Shown here: positions 1-9,119 of the stretch, piece by piece
Position numbering within the stretch: position 1 is the stretch's first letter
Layout: each line of letters begins with the position of its first letter
From: Caulobacter segnis
GTDB lineage: Bacteria > Pseudomonadota > Alphaproteobacteria > Caulobacterales > Caulobacteraceae
Reading direction: 5' to 3'
Assembly (NCBI RefSeq): GCF_029543125.1
Contig: NZ_JARQWW010000001.1
Location: 248,001-312,000 of the forward strand
Length of the DNA stretch: 64,000 nucleotides
Program-made: the position numbers and the translations under genes
The notes under the pieces: model-generated
Databases searched by the model: none
What the model saw: the letters and a program-made list of their open reading frames with translations, nothing else
Told to the model about the DNA's origin: nothing

Positions 1-279
1 GTCGCCGCCGGTGATGATGGCGACCTTGTCGAGCAGCTTCTCCGACCCCTTGTAGAAGGGCGCGTCGTACATGGGAGCCAGATCGAGGTCCGCCTCCGAG
101 CCCGGCTTGGCCTGGTGCTGGGCCGGCAAAGGCGGCACGGGATATTCACGCCCGCCCGCCTGCATCGCGAAAGAGCGTTCTTCCTCCCCCGCCGCCTTGT
201 CAGCGCGGTCGACCTGATCCTGCACCTTGCGCTGCTGATCGGCGGCGCGTTCGGCCTGCTGGGCGTGGTTGTCGGTCAT
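1..279 (-). CDS. Short-chain dehydrogenase/reductase, N-terminal part (runs off the left edge)
   Basis: Reading leftwards from the ATG at 279, 93 codons stay open to the window edge. The product starts with a charged, Gln/Ala-rich stretch of about 45 residues, then KPGSEADLDLAPMYDA and KLLDKVAIITGGD, which is the start of the Rossmann TGxxxGxG motif. This N-terminal extension before the Rossmann fold is typical of the YghA/YhdF-type SDR subfamily of NAD(P)-dependent oxidoreductases, often linked to stress. The catalytic Tyr and Lys lie outside the window, so substrate and activity cannot be judged. It is divergent from ffh across about 260 bases. Confidence 0.8.
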   Translation of the reverse strand, partial: MTDNHAQQAERAADQQRKVQDQVDRADKAAGEEERSFAMQAGGREYPVPPLPAQHQAKPGSEADLDLAPMYDAPFYKGSEKLLDKVAIITGGD

Positions 280-482
280 GGGAAGGCCTCGAAAGCTGGC
301 GTGGAGTTGCGAGGACAACGCCGTGCGGACGCGCGAGTTCGGCCCTGCAGACTCTCAAAACTTGATTTTGACGGCCTTCTCGCCCATAAGGCCCGCTTTC
401 CGGCGCAGCATTGCCAGCGCCCTCCACCGCCACGACCCCGGCCTGGGAGACCAGGACACCATCCGGACGAGGGCGGCGAGGC

Positions 483-510
483 CCCCCGTCGACGTGATCG
501 TCCACGGGGG
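483..510 (+). other. Strong hairpin in the ffh leader
   Basis: CCCCCGT at 483-489 pairs with ACGGGGG at 504-510. Inside it GACG (491-494) pairs with CGTC (499-502) around a TGAT loop, with one C-C mismatch between the two helices. It ends 30 bases before the ffh start. No T-run follows, so it is not an obvious terminator. The rest of 280-540 shows no coding sequence I can support; a TTGACG at about 367 could be a -35 element, but no convincing -10 follows. Confidence 0.45.
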
Positions 511-540
511 CTGGCCGCGTTGCGCGCATGGGTGAGCTGA

Positions 541-2070
541 ATGTTCGACGGCCTTACAGAGCGACTTTCCGGCGTATTCGACCGGCTTGGCGGGCGCGGC
601 GTCCTTTCTGAGAAGGACGTCGAGGAAGCCCTGCGCGAAGTCCGCGTCGCCCTGCTGGAGGCCGACGTCGCCCTGCCGGTGGTGAAGGACTTCATCTCCA
701 AGGCCAAGGAAAGCGCCACGGGCGAGGCGGTGATCCGCGCCGTCCGCCCCGCCGACCAGGTGGTCAAGATCGTCTATGACGGCCTGATCGAGATGCTGGG
801 CGGCGAGGAGCCGGAGCCCCTGCGCCTGGCCACCAATCCGCCGACGGTCATCCTGATGGCCGGTCTTCAGGGTTCCGGCAAGACGACCACCTCGGCCAAG
901 CTGGCCCTGCGCCTGACCAAGACCGAGCGCAAGAAGGTCCTGATGGCCTCGCTGGACACCCGTCGTCCGGCCGCCATGGAGCAGCTGGCCGCCCTGGGCG
1001 TCCAGATCGGCGTCGAGACCCTGCCGATCGTCGCCGGCCAATCGGCCCCCGACATCGCCAAGCGCGCCCTGAGCGCCGGCAAGCTGGGCGGCTACGACGT
1101 GGTCATCCTGGACACCGCCGGCCGCACGACCCTGGACGAAGCGATGATGAGCGAGGCGGCGGAGATCGCCAAACTCGCCAATCCCGTCGAGACCCTGCTG
1201 GTGGCCGACAGCCTGACCGGCCAGGACGCGGTGCGCACCGCCACCGCCTTCCACGAGCGCCTGCCGCTCACCGGCCTGATCCTGACCCGCGCCGACGGCG
1301 ACGGCCGCGGCGGCGCCATGCTGTCCATGCGGGCGGTCACCGGCCTGCCGATCAAGTACCTGGGCGCCGGCGAAAAGGTCGACGAGCTCGACACCTTCGA
1401 CGCCCGCCGCGTGGCCGGCCGCATCCTGGGCCAAGGCGACGTGGTGGCCCTGGTGGAGAAGGCCGCGGCCGAACTTGACCAGGCCCAGGCCGAGCGCATG
1501 GCCAAGAAGCTGGCCAAGGGCCAGTTCGACCTCGACGACCTGGCCAGCCAGCTCGCCCAGATGCAGAAGATGGGCGGCATGCAGGGCATCATGGGCCTGC
1601 TGCCCGGCGTCCAGAAGGTCAAGAAGCAGATCGAGGAAGCCAATATCGACGACAGCGTCTTCCGTCGTCAGCAGGCCATCATCAGCTCCATGACCAAGCA
1701 GGAGCGCAAGAAGCCCGACATCCTGCAGGCTTCGCGCAAGCGCCGCATCGCGGCCGGCGCCGGGGTCGACGTGGCGGAGGTCAACCGCCTGCTCAAGCAG
1801 CACCGCCAGATGGCCGACATGTTCAAGTCGATCAGCAAGGACGGCGGCAAGGGCATGATGAAGATGGCCCAGGCCATGGGCCTGGGTGGCGGCGGCGCCA
1901 ACCCGCTCAAGAACCTCGGCGGCGGCAAGATGCCGTCCGAAGCAGAGATCGAGGCCGCCGCGGCCAAGCTGCAGCAGCAGGGCGGCCTTTCCGGCCTGCC
2001 GGGCCTCGGCGGACCCAAACTACCTGGCCTGGGCGGCATGCCCCCCGGCTTCAACCCGTTCAAGAAATAA
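541..2070 (+). CDS. ffh: Signal recognition particle protein Ffh
   Basis: GTPase subunit of the SRP. It binds signal sequences of nascent membrane proteins together with 4.5S RNA and delivers ribosomes to FtsY. The 509-residue length is normal for a three-domain Ffh. The N domain spans about 1-98. The G domain carries GLQGSGKTTT near 108-117 (P-loop), DTAGR at 191-195 and TRADGDGRGG at 249-258. The M domain follows, with Met-rich segments (QMQKMGGMQGIMGL), and a Gly/Pro/Leu-rich tail ends FNPFKK. The G4 motif reads T-R-A-D instead of the usual T-K-x-D, a conservative change. It is first in the cluster with rpsP and rimM. The start follows an in-frame GGTGAGCTGA stretch without a clear Shine-Dalgarno. 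Confidence 0.97.
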   Translation: MFDGLTERLSGVFDRLGGRGVLSEKDVEEALREVRVALLEADVALPVVKDFISKAKESATGEAVIRAVRPADQVVKIVYDGLIEMLGGEEPEPLRLATNPPTVILMAGLQGSGKTTTSAKLALRLTKTERKKVLMASLDTRRPAAMEQLAALGVQIGVETLPIVAGQSAPDIAKRALSAGKLGGYDVVILDTAGRTTLDEAMMSEAAEIAKLANPVETLLVADSLTGQDAVRTATAFHERLPLTGLILTRADGDGRGGAMLSMRAVTGLPIKYLGAGEKVDELDTFDARRVAGRILGQGDVVALVEKAAAELDQAQAERMAKKLAKGQFDLDDLASQLAQMQKMGGMQGIMGLLPGVQKVKKQIEEANIDDSVFRRQQAIISSMTKQERKKPDILQASRKRRIAAGAGVDVAEVNRLLKQHRQMADMFKSISKDGGKGMMKMAQAMGLGGGGANPLKNLGGGKMPSEAEIEAAAAKLQQQGGLSGLPGLGGPKLPGLGGMPPGFNPFKK

Positions 2071-2097
2071 CCTGAACTAGACTCCAAGGAACTGAAA

Positions 2098-2637
2098 ATG
2101 CTGAAGATTCGTCTCGCCCGCGGCGGCACCAAGAAGCGCCCGTACTACTCGATCGTCGTGGCCGACAGCCACTCGCCGCGCGACGGCCGCTTCATCGAGA
2201 AGGTCGGCACCTACAACCCGCTCCTCAAGAAGGACGATCCGACCCGCGTCACCCTGAAGCTCGAGTCCATCCAGGGCTGGCTGGCCAAGGGCGCTCAGCC
2301 GACCGACCGCGTCGCGCGCTTCCTGTCGAAGGAAGGCCTCGTGAAGTGGGAAGCCGGCAACAACCCGAACAAGGGCCAGCCGGGCAAGAAGGCGCAAGAG
2401 CGCACCGCCGAGCGCGCCCAGCGCGAAGAAGACCGCAAGGCCGCCGAAGTGGCCGCCGCTGAGGAAGCCGCCGCCGCCAAGGCCGCGGCTGCTGAAGCCG
2501 CTGCCGCCGCCGCTGCTGCTCCGGCTCCGGAACCGGAAGCTGCTCCGGCCGAGGAAGCCCCGGCTGCCGAAGCTGCTGCTGAAGAAGCTCCGGCCGCCGA
2601 GGAAGCTCCGGCTGCTGAAGAAACCACCGAAGCCTAA
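2098..2637 (+). CDS. rpsP: 30S ribosomal protein S16 with a long Ala/Glu-rich tail
   Basis: Small-subunit protein needed for 30S assembly. Residues 1 to about 85 form a complete S16 domain ([20 protein letters not shown] at the start, then [14 protein letters not shown]). From about residue 95 a 70-80 residue low-complexity extension runs to the end: first a basic/acidic helix-like stretch ([22 protein letters not shown]), then Ala/Glu/Pro repeats such as EEAPAAE. Bacterial S16 is usually 80-90 residues, so this 179-residue form is about twice normal. Tails of this kind are known in alphaproteobacterial S16, but their role is unclear. The start follows AAGGAACTGAAA closely, 27 bases after ffh, in the same transcription unit. 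Confidence 0.97.
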   Translation: MLKIRLARGGTKKRPYYSIVVADSHSPRDGRFIEKVGTYNPLLKKDDPTRVTLKLESIQGWLAKGAQPTDRVARFLSKEGLVKWEAGNNPNKGQPGKKAQERTAERAQREEDRKAAEVAAAEEAAAAKAAAAEAAAAAAAAPAPEPEAAPAEEAPAAEAAAEEAPAAEEAPAAEETTEA

Positions 2638-2647
2638 GGGTTTTCGC

Positions 2648-3178
2648 GTGACCGACGCCCTCATTCTGGTTGGCCGCGTGGCCGGGGCGTTCGGCGTGCG
2701 GGGCGAGGTCCGGATCAGCACCTATACGGCTGATCCCCTCGCTCTCGCGCAGTACAAGTCTCTGGTGCGTGAGGACGGTTCGCCCGCCCTCACCATCACG
2801 AGCGCCCGCGCGGTCAAGGATGGGATCATCGCCCGTTCGCCCCAAATCGCCTCCAAGGAAGACGCCGACGCCCTGCGCGGCTTGAAGCTTCACGTCCTGC
2901 GCTCGGACCTGCCCGAGCCGGAGGAGGATGAGTTCTATCTCAACGACCTGATCGGCCTGGCCGCCGTCACGCCGCAGGGCGAGACCGTGGGCAGGATCAA
3001 GGCCGTGCAGGACTTCGGCGCCGGCGACCTTCTTGAGATCGCGCCCGCCGCCGGGGGCCAGACCTGGTACCTGGCCTTCACGCGTGAGAACGCCCCCACC
3101 GTCGACATCGCCGGCGGCAAGGTGGTCATCATCCGACCCGTCGAGGTCGGCGAAAGCGAACCCAACACCGACGCCTGA
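2648..3178 (+). CDS. rimM: 16S rRNA processing protein RimM
   Basis: Ribosome maturation factor that binds S19 and helps assemble the 30S head. The product is 176 residues. The N-terminal RimM beta-barrel starts VGRVAGAFGVRGEVRI, and a PRC-barrel domain follows from about residue 95 (DEFYLNDLIGLAAVTPQGETVGRI). The start is GTG at 2648, only 10 bases after the rpsP stop, with AAGGG just upstream as a plausible ribosome site. In most bacteria trmD and rplS follow directly. Here three other genes come between. Confidence 0.95.
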   Translation: MTDALILVGRVAGAFGVRGEVRISTYTADPLALAQYKSLVREDGSPALTITSARAVKDGIIARSPQIASKEDADALRGLKLHVLRSDLPEPEEDEFYLNDLIGLAAVTPQGETVGRIKAVQDFGAGDLLEIAPAAGGQTWYLAFTRENAPTVDIAGGKVVIIRPVEVGESEPNTDA

Positions 3179-3261
3179 GGCGCACGATCTGCATGACGAG
3201 AATTTAAGTACCGTCGCTTCGCATAAATAAGTAAGCGCTTTCCTAGATTGAAAGGAAAGCC

Positions 3262-4320
3262 ATGCTCTCTCGCTCCACCGTCTTCGCCGCCTTGCTGTTC
3301 GCCAGCGCCGCGAGCTTCGCCCAGGCCGCTGTTCCGCTGGACCGGACCCAGGCGGCCCAGGCGCTCGACCAACTGGACAAGGCGCTGAACAGCTACGTCT
3401 TCCCGGAGAAGGCGGACGCCGTGCGCAAGGCGCTTAAGGCCGACCGCGAAACCCTGCTGGCCGCCAAGGACGTGGACGCCTTCACGGCGGCGGTGTCGGA
3501 GGAGATGCAGCGCGTCGGCGGCGACAAGCACCTGAACGTCACCTATGAGCCGACCAAAATCGAGACCGCCGCCGGCGAGCGCCCGCCCCTGTGGCCGGAG
3601 CCCCTGGCCAAGGGCATCGCCCAGGGGCTGATGTCGGTCCGCCGCCTGCCGGGCAATGTGGGCTACATCAAGCTGCGCTATCTGGTGGACACGCCCGAGG
3701 CCGAGGCGATGATGACCAACATCGTCGCCATGCTGAAGGACACCGACGCCCTGATCATCGACCTGCGCGCCAACAACGGCGGCGGGGCCGGGGCGGGCGA
3801 CGTGCTGATCAGCCACCTGTCGAACACCCTGATCCCCATGGAGGAGCTGCATTACCGCCAGCCCGACGGAAGCTGGGAGATCGAGAAGGTGGTGGTGAAG
3901 CCGGCGGTCGGCGGCGCGGCCTTCGACGGCAAGCCGATTTATGTGCTGACCTCGTCCCGGACCTTCTCGGCGGCGGAGGCCATGGCCTATGTGCTGAAGG
4001 CGGCGGACCGCGCGACCCTGGTGGGCGAGACCACGCGGGGCGGCGCCAACCCCGCCAACGCGCCGGCCCAGACCCTGGGCGGCGGCTTCTCGGTCTTCGT
4101 GCCCAACGGCAAGGTGGTCCACCCGACCACCAAGGGAAACTGGGAAGGCGTTGGCGTGGCCCCAGACGTGGCGGTCCCGGCGGGCGAGGCCCTGACCACC
4201 GCCTACACCCTCGCCCTGAAGGCGGCCAAGCCGGTCATCACCCTGAAGGGGCTGGAGGACCAGCGCGCCAAGGCGATGGCCGACCCGAAGGCCGCCCTGA
4301 TCGCCGACCAGGAGCTCTAG
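3262..4320 (+). CDS. Secreted S41-family peptidase (IRBP/tail-specific protease type)
   Basis: The 352-residue product begins with a clear signal peptide (MLSRSTVFAALLFASAASFAQA), so it acts in the periplasm or outside. The N-terminal helical part (to about 110) and a crotonase-like fold match S41 peptidases: GNVGYIKLRYLVDTPEAEAM, DALIIDLRANNGGG, and TSSRTFSAAEAMAY, where the Ser of FSAAE is the expected nucleophile. No PDZ domain is visible, which fits the interphotoreceptor-retinoid-binding-like branch rather than CtpA. A good Shine-Dalgarno (AAAGGAAAG) precedes the start. The upstream 80 bases are unusually AT-rich and likely carry its own promoter. Its stop shares a CTAG with the convergent thioesterase. 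Confidence 0.85.
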   Translation: MLSRSTVFAALLFASAASFAQAAVPLDRTQAAQALDQLDKALNSYVFPEKADAVRKALKADRETLLAAKDVDAFTAAVSEEMQRVGGDKHLNVTYEPTKIETAAGERPPLWPEPLAKGIAQGLMSVRRLPGNVGYIKLRYLVDTPEAEAMMTNIVAMLKDTDALIIDLRANNGGGAGAGDVLISHLSNTLIPMEELHYRQPDGSWEIEKVVVKPAVGGAAFDGKPIYVLTSSRTFSAAEAMAYVLKAADRATLVGETTRGGANPANAPAQTLGGGFSVFVPNGKVVHPTTKGNWEGVGVAPDVAVPAGEALTTAYTLALKAAKPVITLKGLEDQRAKAMADPKAALIADQEL

Positions 4321-5174
4321 CCCTTACGCACCCGCATCAGGCACTCCTGCGCCACCGAGGCGACGAGGGTCCCGTCCTTGGCGAACATCTGGCCACGGAC
4401 GAGGCCCCGGCCTTGGGAGGCGGAGGGGCTGTCCTGCGAGAACAGCACCCATTCGTTGAAGTCGAACGGACGGTGGAACCACATGGCATGGTCCAGGCTG
4501 GCGGCCTGCAGGCCTGGCGTGGTCCAGATGAGGGCGTGCGGCCGCAGGGCCGTCTCCATGAAGGCCATGTCCGAGGCGTAGGCCAGGGCCGCATGCTGCA
4601 TGCGGATGTTGTCGCCGATCGGCGCCTTGGCCCGCATCCAGACGTCCTTCAGCGGCGACATCTTCTGCGGGTCGATGAAGGACTGCGGATCGGGCCAGCG
4701 CACGTCGATGGGGCGCGGCTTCTCGGCTTGGCGGATCAGGCCGCGCGGGACCTTGTCGCCGAGGGCCTGGAAGCGCTCCAGTTCGGTGGGCACGTTCAGC
4801 GGCTCGGGCGCGGACGGCATGTCGAACTGGTGCTCGTAGCCGTCCTCGATGGACTGGAACGAGGCGGCGAGGTTGAAGATCTGCTCCCCGTTCTGGATGG
4901 CGGTCACGCGGCGAGTGGTGAAGCTGCCGCCGTCGCGGGCGAAGTCGACCTCGTAGACCACCGGAATCTTCACGTCGCCGGGACGGATGAAGTAGGCGTG
5001 CAGGGAGTGGCAGATGCGCTCGGGCACCGTCTCGTAGGCCGCCAGCAGGGCCTGGGCGATGACGAGGCCGCCGAAGATGCGCGGGAAGCCGTCGTCGGGG
5101 GACACGCCCCGGAACAGGTTCTTCTCGATGCGCTCGAGCTTCAGGACGTCGGCGAGGTCTTCTGTGGTCTCCAT
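4317..5174 (-). CDS. tesB: Acyl-CoA thioesterase II (TesB family)
   Basis: Hydrolyses acyl-CoA to free fatty acid and CoA in the cytoplasm. The 285-residue product has the double hot-dog fold signatures of TesB: VSPDDGFPRIFGGLVIAQALLAA, SLHAYFIRPGD and SLDHAMWFHRPFDFNEW, which contains the expected catalytic Asp; it ends GQMFAKDGTLVASVAQECLMR. The start chosen is the ATG at 5174 (METTEDLADVLKLERIEKN). Longer in-frame extensions run into the divergent aldolase gene and look non-coding. The stop TAG overlaps the S41 gene stop on the other strand within one CTAG. Confidence 0.93.
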   Translation of the reverse strand: METTEDLADVLKLERIEKNLFRGVSPDDGFPRIFGGLVIAQALLAAYETVPERICHSLHAYFIRPGDVKIPVVYEVDFARDGGSFTTRRVTAIQNGEQIFNLAASFQSIEDGYEHQFDMPSAPEPLNVPTELERFQALGDKVPRGLIRQAEKPRPIDVRWPDPQSFIDPQKMSPLKDVWMRAKAPIGDNIRMQHAALAYASDMAFMETALRPHALIWTTPGLQAASLDHAMWFHRPFDFNEWVLFSQDSPSASQGRGLVRGQMFAKDGTLVASVAQECLMRVRKG

Positions 5175-5271
5175 GCCGTAGCGCTTAGGAGCATCGGCGG
5201 AGCGCGGCAACCTTGACTTTGCGGGGCCTATGGCCGCATCGCCCTGCGCGAACAAGGATATTCGTGCGCCC

Positions 5272-6168
5272 ATGACGCTCTTTTCCGGCCTCAGCGCCTT
5301 TCCGATCACGCCCGCCGATGCGGAAGGCCGCGTGGACGCCGCCGGCGTGCAGCGCGTGGTGGGGCGTCTTGTCGAGGCCAGGGTCGACTCCATCGGCCTG
5401 CTGGGCAGCACAGGGACCTACGCCTATCTGACCCGCGACGAGCGCCGCCGCGCTGTCGAGGCGGCGGTGGAGCGCGTGCAGGGCTCGGTTCCGATCATGG
5501 TCGGCATCGGGGCCACGAGCACCGCCGAGGTGATCCGCCTGGGTCAGGACGCGGCCAAGGCCGGGGCCGACGCGGTGCTGCTGGCGCCGGTGTCCTATCT
5601 GCCGCTTACCGACGCCGAGGTCGCGGGACACTACACGGCCGTGGCCGCCGCCGTCGGCCTTCCGCTGTGCATCTACAACAACCCCACGGTGACGCGCTTC
5701 ACCTTCAGCCCGGAGCTGATCAGCCGGCTGAGCCAGATGGAGGGGATCGCGGCGGTGAAGACCTCCGGCGCGGCGACGCCGCAGGAGGCGGAGGCGCTGG
5801 TGTCTGAGCTGCGGGCGCGTGTCGCGCCGGGCTTCTCCATAGGCTGCGCGGCGGACTGGCTGGTGACCGAGGCGATGATCGCCGGGGCGCAGGCCTGGTA
5901 CAGCGTGCTGGGCGGGCTGTTCCCGGCGCCGATCCAGACCATCGTGCGGGCGGTCCAGGCTGGCGATTTCGACACGGCCCGCGCCGAGAATGCCCGGCTG
6001 AAGCCCCTGTGGGGCCTGTTCCAGGAACTGACCAGCTTCCGGGTGATCTATGCCGCCAACGCGCTGCTGGGCTTGAGCGACGCCCAGCCGCCCCGCCCGA
6101 TCCTAGGCCTGTCGGAGACCGATCGCCGCAGGGTGGAGCAGGTCATCGAACAGCTAGAGCTGGCCTGA
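5272..6168 (+). CDS. DapA-family class I aldolase (dihydrodipicolinate synthase/N-acetylneuraminate lyase superfamily)
   Basis: The 298-residue product has the superfamily pattern: [17 protein letters not shown] near 42-58, YNNPTVTRF with Tyr135, and AVKTSG with the Schiff-base Lys163. The pyruvate-binding GxxGE motif appears as GSTGT rather than GTTGE. This departs from true DapA, so the substrate is probably another 2-oxo acid aldol. It should not be taken for the lysine-pathway enzyme without testing. The start at 5272 gives the normal N terminus ([14 protein letters not shown]). It sits 32 bases before trmD on the same strand, so it may be co-transcribed into trmD-rplS. Confidence 0.85.
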   Translation: MTLFSGLSAFPITPADAEGRVDAAGVQRVVGRLVEARVDSIGLLGSTGTYAYLTRDERRRAVEAAVERVQGSVPIMVGIGATSTAEVIRLGQDAAKAGADAVLLAPVSYLPLTDAEVAGHYTAVAAAVGLPLCIYNNPTVTRFTFSPELISRLSQMEGIAAVKTSGAATPQEAEALVSELRARVAPGFSIGCAADWLVTEAMIAGAQAWYSVLGGLFPAPIQTIVRAVQAGDFDTARAENARLKPLWGLFQELTSFRVIYAANALLGLSDAQPPRPILGLSETDRRRVEQVIEQLELA

Positions 6169-6200
6169 CCCGGCCGCGGGTTTGGTGTAAAGGCCCGCCC

Positions 6201-6926
6201 ATGCCGTTCACCGCCACCGTCCTGACCATGTTCCCCGAGGCCTTTCCGGGCCCGCTCGGCGTCTCGCTGATCGGCACGGCGTGGCGCGAGCAGGACCTTT
6301 GGCGATTGGAAACGCTGGACATTCGGGGCTTTTCCGCAGATAAGCGCGGCTTCCTCGATGACACCCCCGCGGGTGGCGGTCTGGGACAAGTGCTTAAAGC
6401 GGACGTCATAGCCGCCGCGCTGGATAGCGTGGAGCGGGATGGGCGGCCGCTTTTGTACATGAGCGCCAGGGGTCGTCCCCTCACCCAGGCGCGCGTGCGT
6501 GAGTGGAGCAAGGCCCCCGGGATCATCGTCCTGTGCGGCCGCTTCGAGGGGGTGGACCAGCGGGTGCTCGACAGCCGCGGGTTCGAGGAGGTCTCCGTCG
6601 GAGACGCGGTTCTCGCCGGCGGCGAGGCGGCGGCGATGGTGGCGATCGAGGCGTGCGTCCGACTGATCCCAGGTGTGCTGGGCGATTTCGGGAGCACGAG
6701 TGAAGAAAGCTTCGAGGACGGTCTCCTCGAGCATCCGCAGTACACGCGACCGCGGACGTTCGAAGGGCTCGACATCCCCGAGGTGCTGCTGTCCGGCCAT
6801 CACAAGAAGGTCGGCGAGTGGCGCAAGCTTATGCGTGAACAAACAACCCGCGAGCGGCGTCCAGATCTCTGGGAAGCGCATCTCGCCAATCAACAGGCAA
6901 AGGGCGGCCCTTCTCGCAAGGGGTAA
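6201..6926 (+). CDS. trmD: tRNA (guanine37-N1)-methyltransferase TrmD
   Basis: Methylates G37 next to the anticodon of tRNAs reading CNN/GNN codons, using S-adenosylmethionine, and prevents +1 frameshifting. The 241-residue protein has the trefoil-knot SPOUT signatures: [77 protein letters not shown] (with the catalytic Asp of EDG) and [15 protein letters not shown]. The start at 6201 gives the standard N terminus. A longer reading frame upstream overlaps the aldolase gene and is spurious. rplS follows 20 bases on. Confidence 0.97.
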   Translation: MPFTATVLTMFPEAFPGPLGVSLIGTAWREQDLWRLETLDIRGFSADKRGFLDDTPAGGGLGQVLKADVIAAALDSVERDGRPLLYMSARGRPLTQARVREWSKAPGIIVLCGRFEGVDQRVLDSRGFEEVSVGDAVLAGGEAAAMVAIEACVRLIPGVLGDFGSTSEESFEDGLLEHPQYTRPRTFEGLDIPEVLLSGHHKKVGEWRKLMREQTTRERRPDLWEAHLANQQAKGGPSRKG

Positions 6927-6946
6927 GCCCAGTAGGAGAAATTACG

Positions 6947-7342
6947 ATGGCTGCGAACATCATCAAGCAACTGGAGCAGGAAGAAGCCCAGCGCCTGCTC
7001 GACGTCCGCAAGGTTCCGGAATTCCAACCCGGCGACACCCTGCGCGTCAACGTGAAGATCAAGGAAGGCGACCGCGAGCGCATCCAGGCGTACGAAGGCG
7101 TCTGCATCGCCCGTCAAGGCGGCGGCATCCACGAGAGCTTCACCGTCCGTAAGATTTCGTTCGGCGAAGGCGTGGAGCGTCTGTTCCCGCTGCTGTCGCC
7201 GAACATCGACAGCATCGAAGTGAAGCGTCGCGGCGTCGTCCGTCGCGCCAAGCTGTACTACCTGCGCGACCGTCGCGGTAAGTCGGCTCGTATCGCCGAG
7301 CGTCAGATGTCCAACACCAAGGAAGCTGCGACCGAAGCCTAA
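6947..7342 (+). CDS. rplS: 50S ribosomal protein L19
   Basis: Large-subunit protein at the 30S-50S interface. The 131 residues cover the full L19 family ([94 protein letters not shown]), followed by a short Ala/Glu tail. A strong AGGAGA lies 8 bases before the ATG. It is last in the trmD unit and is followed by a classical terminator. Confidence 0.98.
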   Translation: MAANIIKQLEQEEAQRLLDVRKVPEFQPGDTLRVNVKIKEGDRERIQAYEGVCIARQGGGIHESFTVRKISFGEGVERLFPLLSPNIDSIEVKRRGVVRRAKLYYLRDRRGKSARIAERQMSNTKEAATEA

Positions 7343-7369
7343 GCTTCCCGCATCGACCTGAAGATCGAG

Positions 7370-7396
7370 GGCCCCGGAGCGATCCGGGGCCTTTTT
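7370..7396 (+). terminator. Rho-independent terminator after rplS
   Basis: GGCCCCGGA at 7370-7378 pairs perfectly with TCCGGGGCC at 7383-7391 around a GCGA loop, and TTTTT follows. This is the cleanest intrinsic terminator in the window and ends the trmD-rplS transcript before the convergent MFS gene. Confidence 0.93.
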
Positions 7397-7411
7397 CTAT
7401 TCCGCCAAGAC

Positions 7412-8932
7412 CTATTCCGCCGGCGTCGTCTCCACCCCCGCATTGCGGCGGGCGCGGGTGAGGCGGGCGCGAATCTGGGCGTCGCGGACGAAGGCGCCGG
7501 GGATTTCGGTCAGGTGGCGCAGGCCGGCCACCGGCGACAGGTTGCGCACCACCTGGCGGGCCTGGGACAGGACCTCGGCCCGCATGCGGCGGCTGTCGAT
7601 CTCGCCTTCCTCGCGCACCAGGCTGAGGCGGTGCAGGGCGTAGAGGCCGAGCACGGCGGCGATCAGGAAGAAGAAGTCCCAGTTGGACAGGCGCAGGGCG
7701 CGGACCACCAGGGCGCCGTCGGGACTGGTCCAGCGCAGGGCGATCTCCAACGCGCGGACGGAGAAGAAGTCGGCGAACAGACCGCCTAGCACGGGAGCAA
7801 GACCGGCGGCGGCCGAGGAGACCATGGCGCTGGCGGCCACATAGGCGGTGGCCGAACCCTTGGGCGACAGCTTCAGGGCGATGTTGGCGGTGGCCAGGGT
7901 CACCCCCGCCGAGGCCAGACCCATCAGCAGGTGCAGACCGACCAGATAGGCCGCCGCCCAGTCCCGGTCCTCGATCTGGGACGCCCCGACCATGCCGGCG
8001 ATGCAGAGGAGGAAGATCGGCGTGGCGAAGGCCAGGACCGACTTGTTGGAGAACCGGTCCGACAGCAGGCCCCAGGAGCGTAGGGCGATGAGATTGGCCA
8101 GCTGGCTGACCACGCTGAGCATCACCACGAAGGTCATGGAGAAGCCGAGCTGGCGTACGAAGAACACCGTGAAGAACGGCGTCGCCAGGTTGGCCGCGAA
8201 CTGCCAGCTGGCGAGGTAGGCGATCAGGCGGCGGAAGTTCACATCGCGGAACGGCGCGCGCAGCAGGGCGAAGAAATCGACCTTCTCATGCAGGGCGGGC
8301 ATGGCCGGCTCGGGCATCCGGGCGACGATCAGGGCGCTGATCATGCCGAACAGGCAGCCGACGATGTAGAGGCCGAAGAACGCCCAGCCGCGAAGGGGCG
8401 AGCCGGGCGCGGCGGCGTCCAGGGCGAAGGCGGCGGCGAGGCCGGCGACCATGCTGACCAGGGTGGACCAGATGTTGCGCTTGGCGACGATCTCGCCCAG
8501 CCGCTGCTCGGGCGCGAGGTCGCGGATCCACGCGTTCCAGGCGCAGCCGCCCACCGCGCCCGCGGCGCAATAGACCAGCTGGGCGGCCAGCAGCGCGCCG
8601 AGCGACGGCCCGCCCGGGAAGAAGGCCAGCACCGCCATGCCCACCAGCATGGCGCGGCCCAGGACGCTGGAGACCACGGCGATCCGTTTGCGGGTGCGCA
8701 GCCGCTCGATCAACACCACGCTGGGCGCCTGGAGAAGCTGGGTCCAGAACGGCAGGGCCGCCAGCAGGCCGATCACCGAATTGGGCGCCCCCAGATAGAG
8801 GGCGAAGGCGGTGAGGATCACGCCGGAGGTCATGGCCCCCGTGGTGTTCGAGAAGGCGGACTCGATCACCATCTGGCGAACGCCGCGTTCGCGCGCCTCG
8901 TCGGACAGGTTGTCTACGGGGGCCAGAAACAT
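7412..8932 (-). CDS. Major facilitator superfamily transporter
   Basis: The 506-residue product has about 10-12 hydrophobic segments and MFS features, including the basic loop ERLRTRKRIAV after the second helix and an interdomain loop near 210-235 (MPEPAMPALHEKVDFFALLRAPFRD). The C-terminal tail of about 70 residues is charged and Arg-rich (SRRMRAEVLSQARQVVRN), longer than usual. Substrate cannot be read from sequence, and neighbours give no hint: it lies alone between rplS and leuC on the opposite strand. Confidence 0.8.
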   Translation of the reverse strand: MFLAPVDNLSDEARERGVRQMVIESAFSNTTGAMTSGVILTAFALYLGAPNSVIGLLAALPFWTQLLQAPSVVLIERLRTRKRIAVVSSVLGRAMLVGMAVLAFFPGGPSLGALLAAQLVYCAAGAVGGCAWNAWIRDLAPEQRLGEIVAKRNIWSTLVSMVAGLAAAFALDAAAPGSPLRGWAFFGLYIVGCLFGMISALIVARMPEPAMPALHEKVDFFALLRAPFRDVNFRRLIAYLASWQFAANLATPFFTVFFVRQLGFSMTFVVMLSVVSQLANLIALRSWGLLSDRFSNKSVLAFATPIFLLCIAGMVGASQIEDRDWAAAYLVGLHLLMGLASAGVTLATANIALKLSPKGSATAYVAASAMVSSAAAGLAPVLGGLFADFFSVRALEIALRWTSPDGALVVRALRLSNWDFFFLIAAVLGLYALHRLSLVREEGEIDSRRMRAEVLSQARQVVRNLSPVAGLRHLTEIPGAFVRDAQIRARLTRARRNAGVETTPAE

Positions 8933-9119
8933 GAAGCCGAAGTCTGGTGAGGGAATGCGGCCTGAAGAAGCCCCGCCGGGGATGGTTTGTTCCGGCGGTT
9001 TGGGCTAGCGGGGCCTCAAGAGGCAAAATGTTGCGCGAAAGCCGCGTCACCACGCCGCTCGGCGAAAGATGATGCTCAAGGAACTGGACTACGGCGCTTC
9101 ACGGGCCTAAATCGCCGCC

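Noticed and set aside
355-1803. Long minus-strand frame opposite ffh
   Set aside because: It mirrors a confirmed gene with high third-position GC. The product is His/Gly/Leu-rich low-complexity with no known motif.
2295-2627. Ala-rich minus-strand frame over the S16 tail
   Set aside because: It is the complement of the repetitive Ala/Glu codons of rpsP.
9069-9110. Short peptide before leuC as a leucine attenuator leader
   Set aside because: The encoded peptide MMLKELDYGASRA has no leucine run and no terminator/antiterminator pair follows it.
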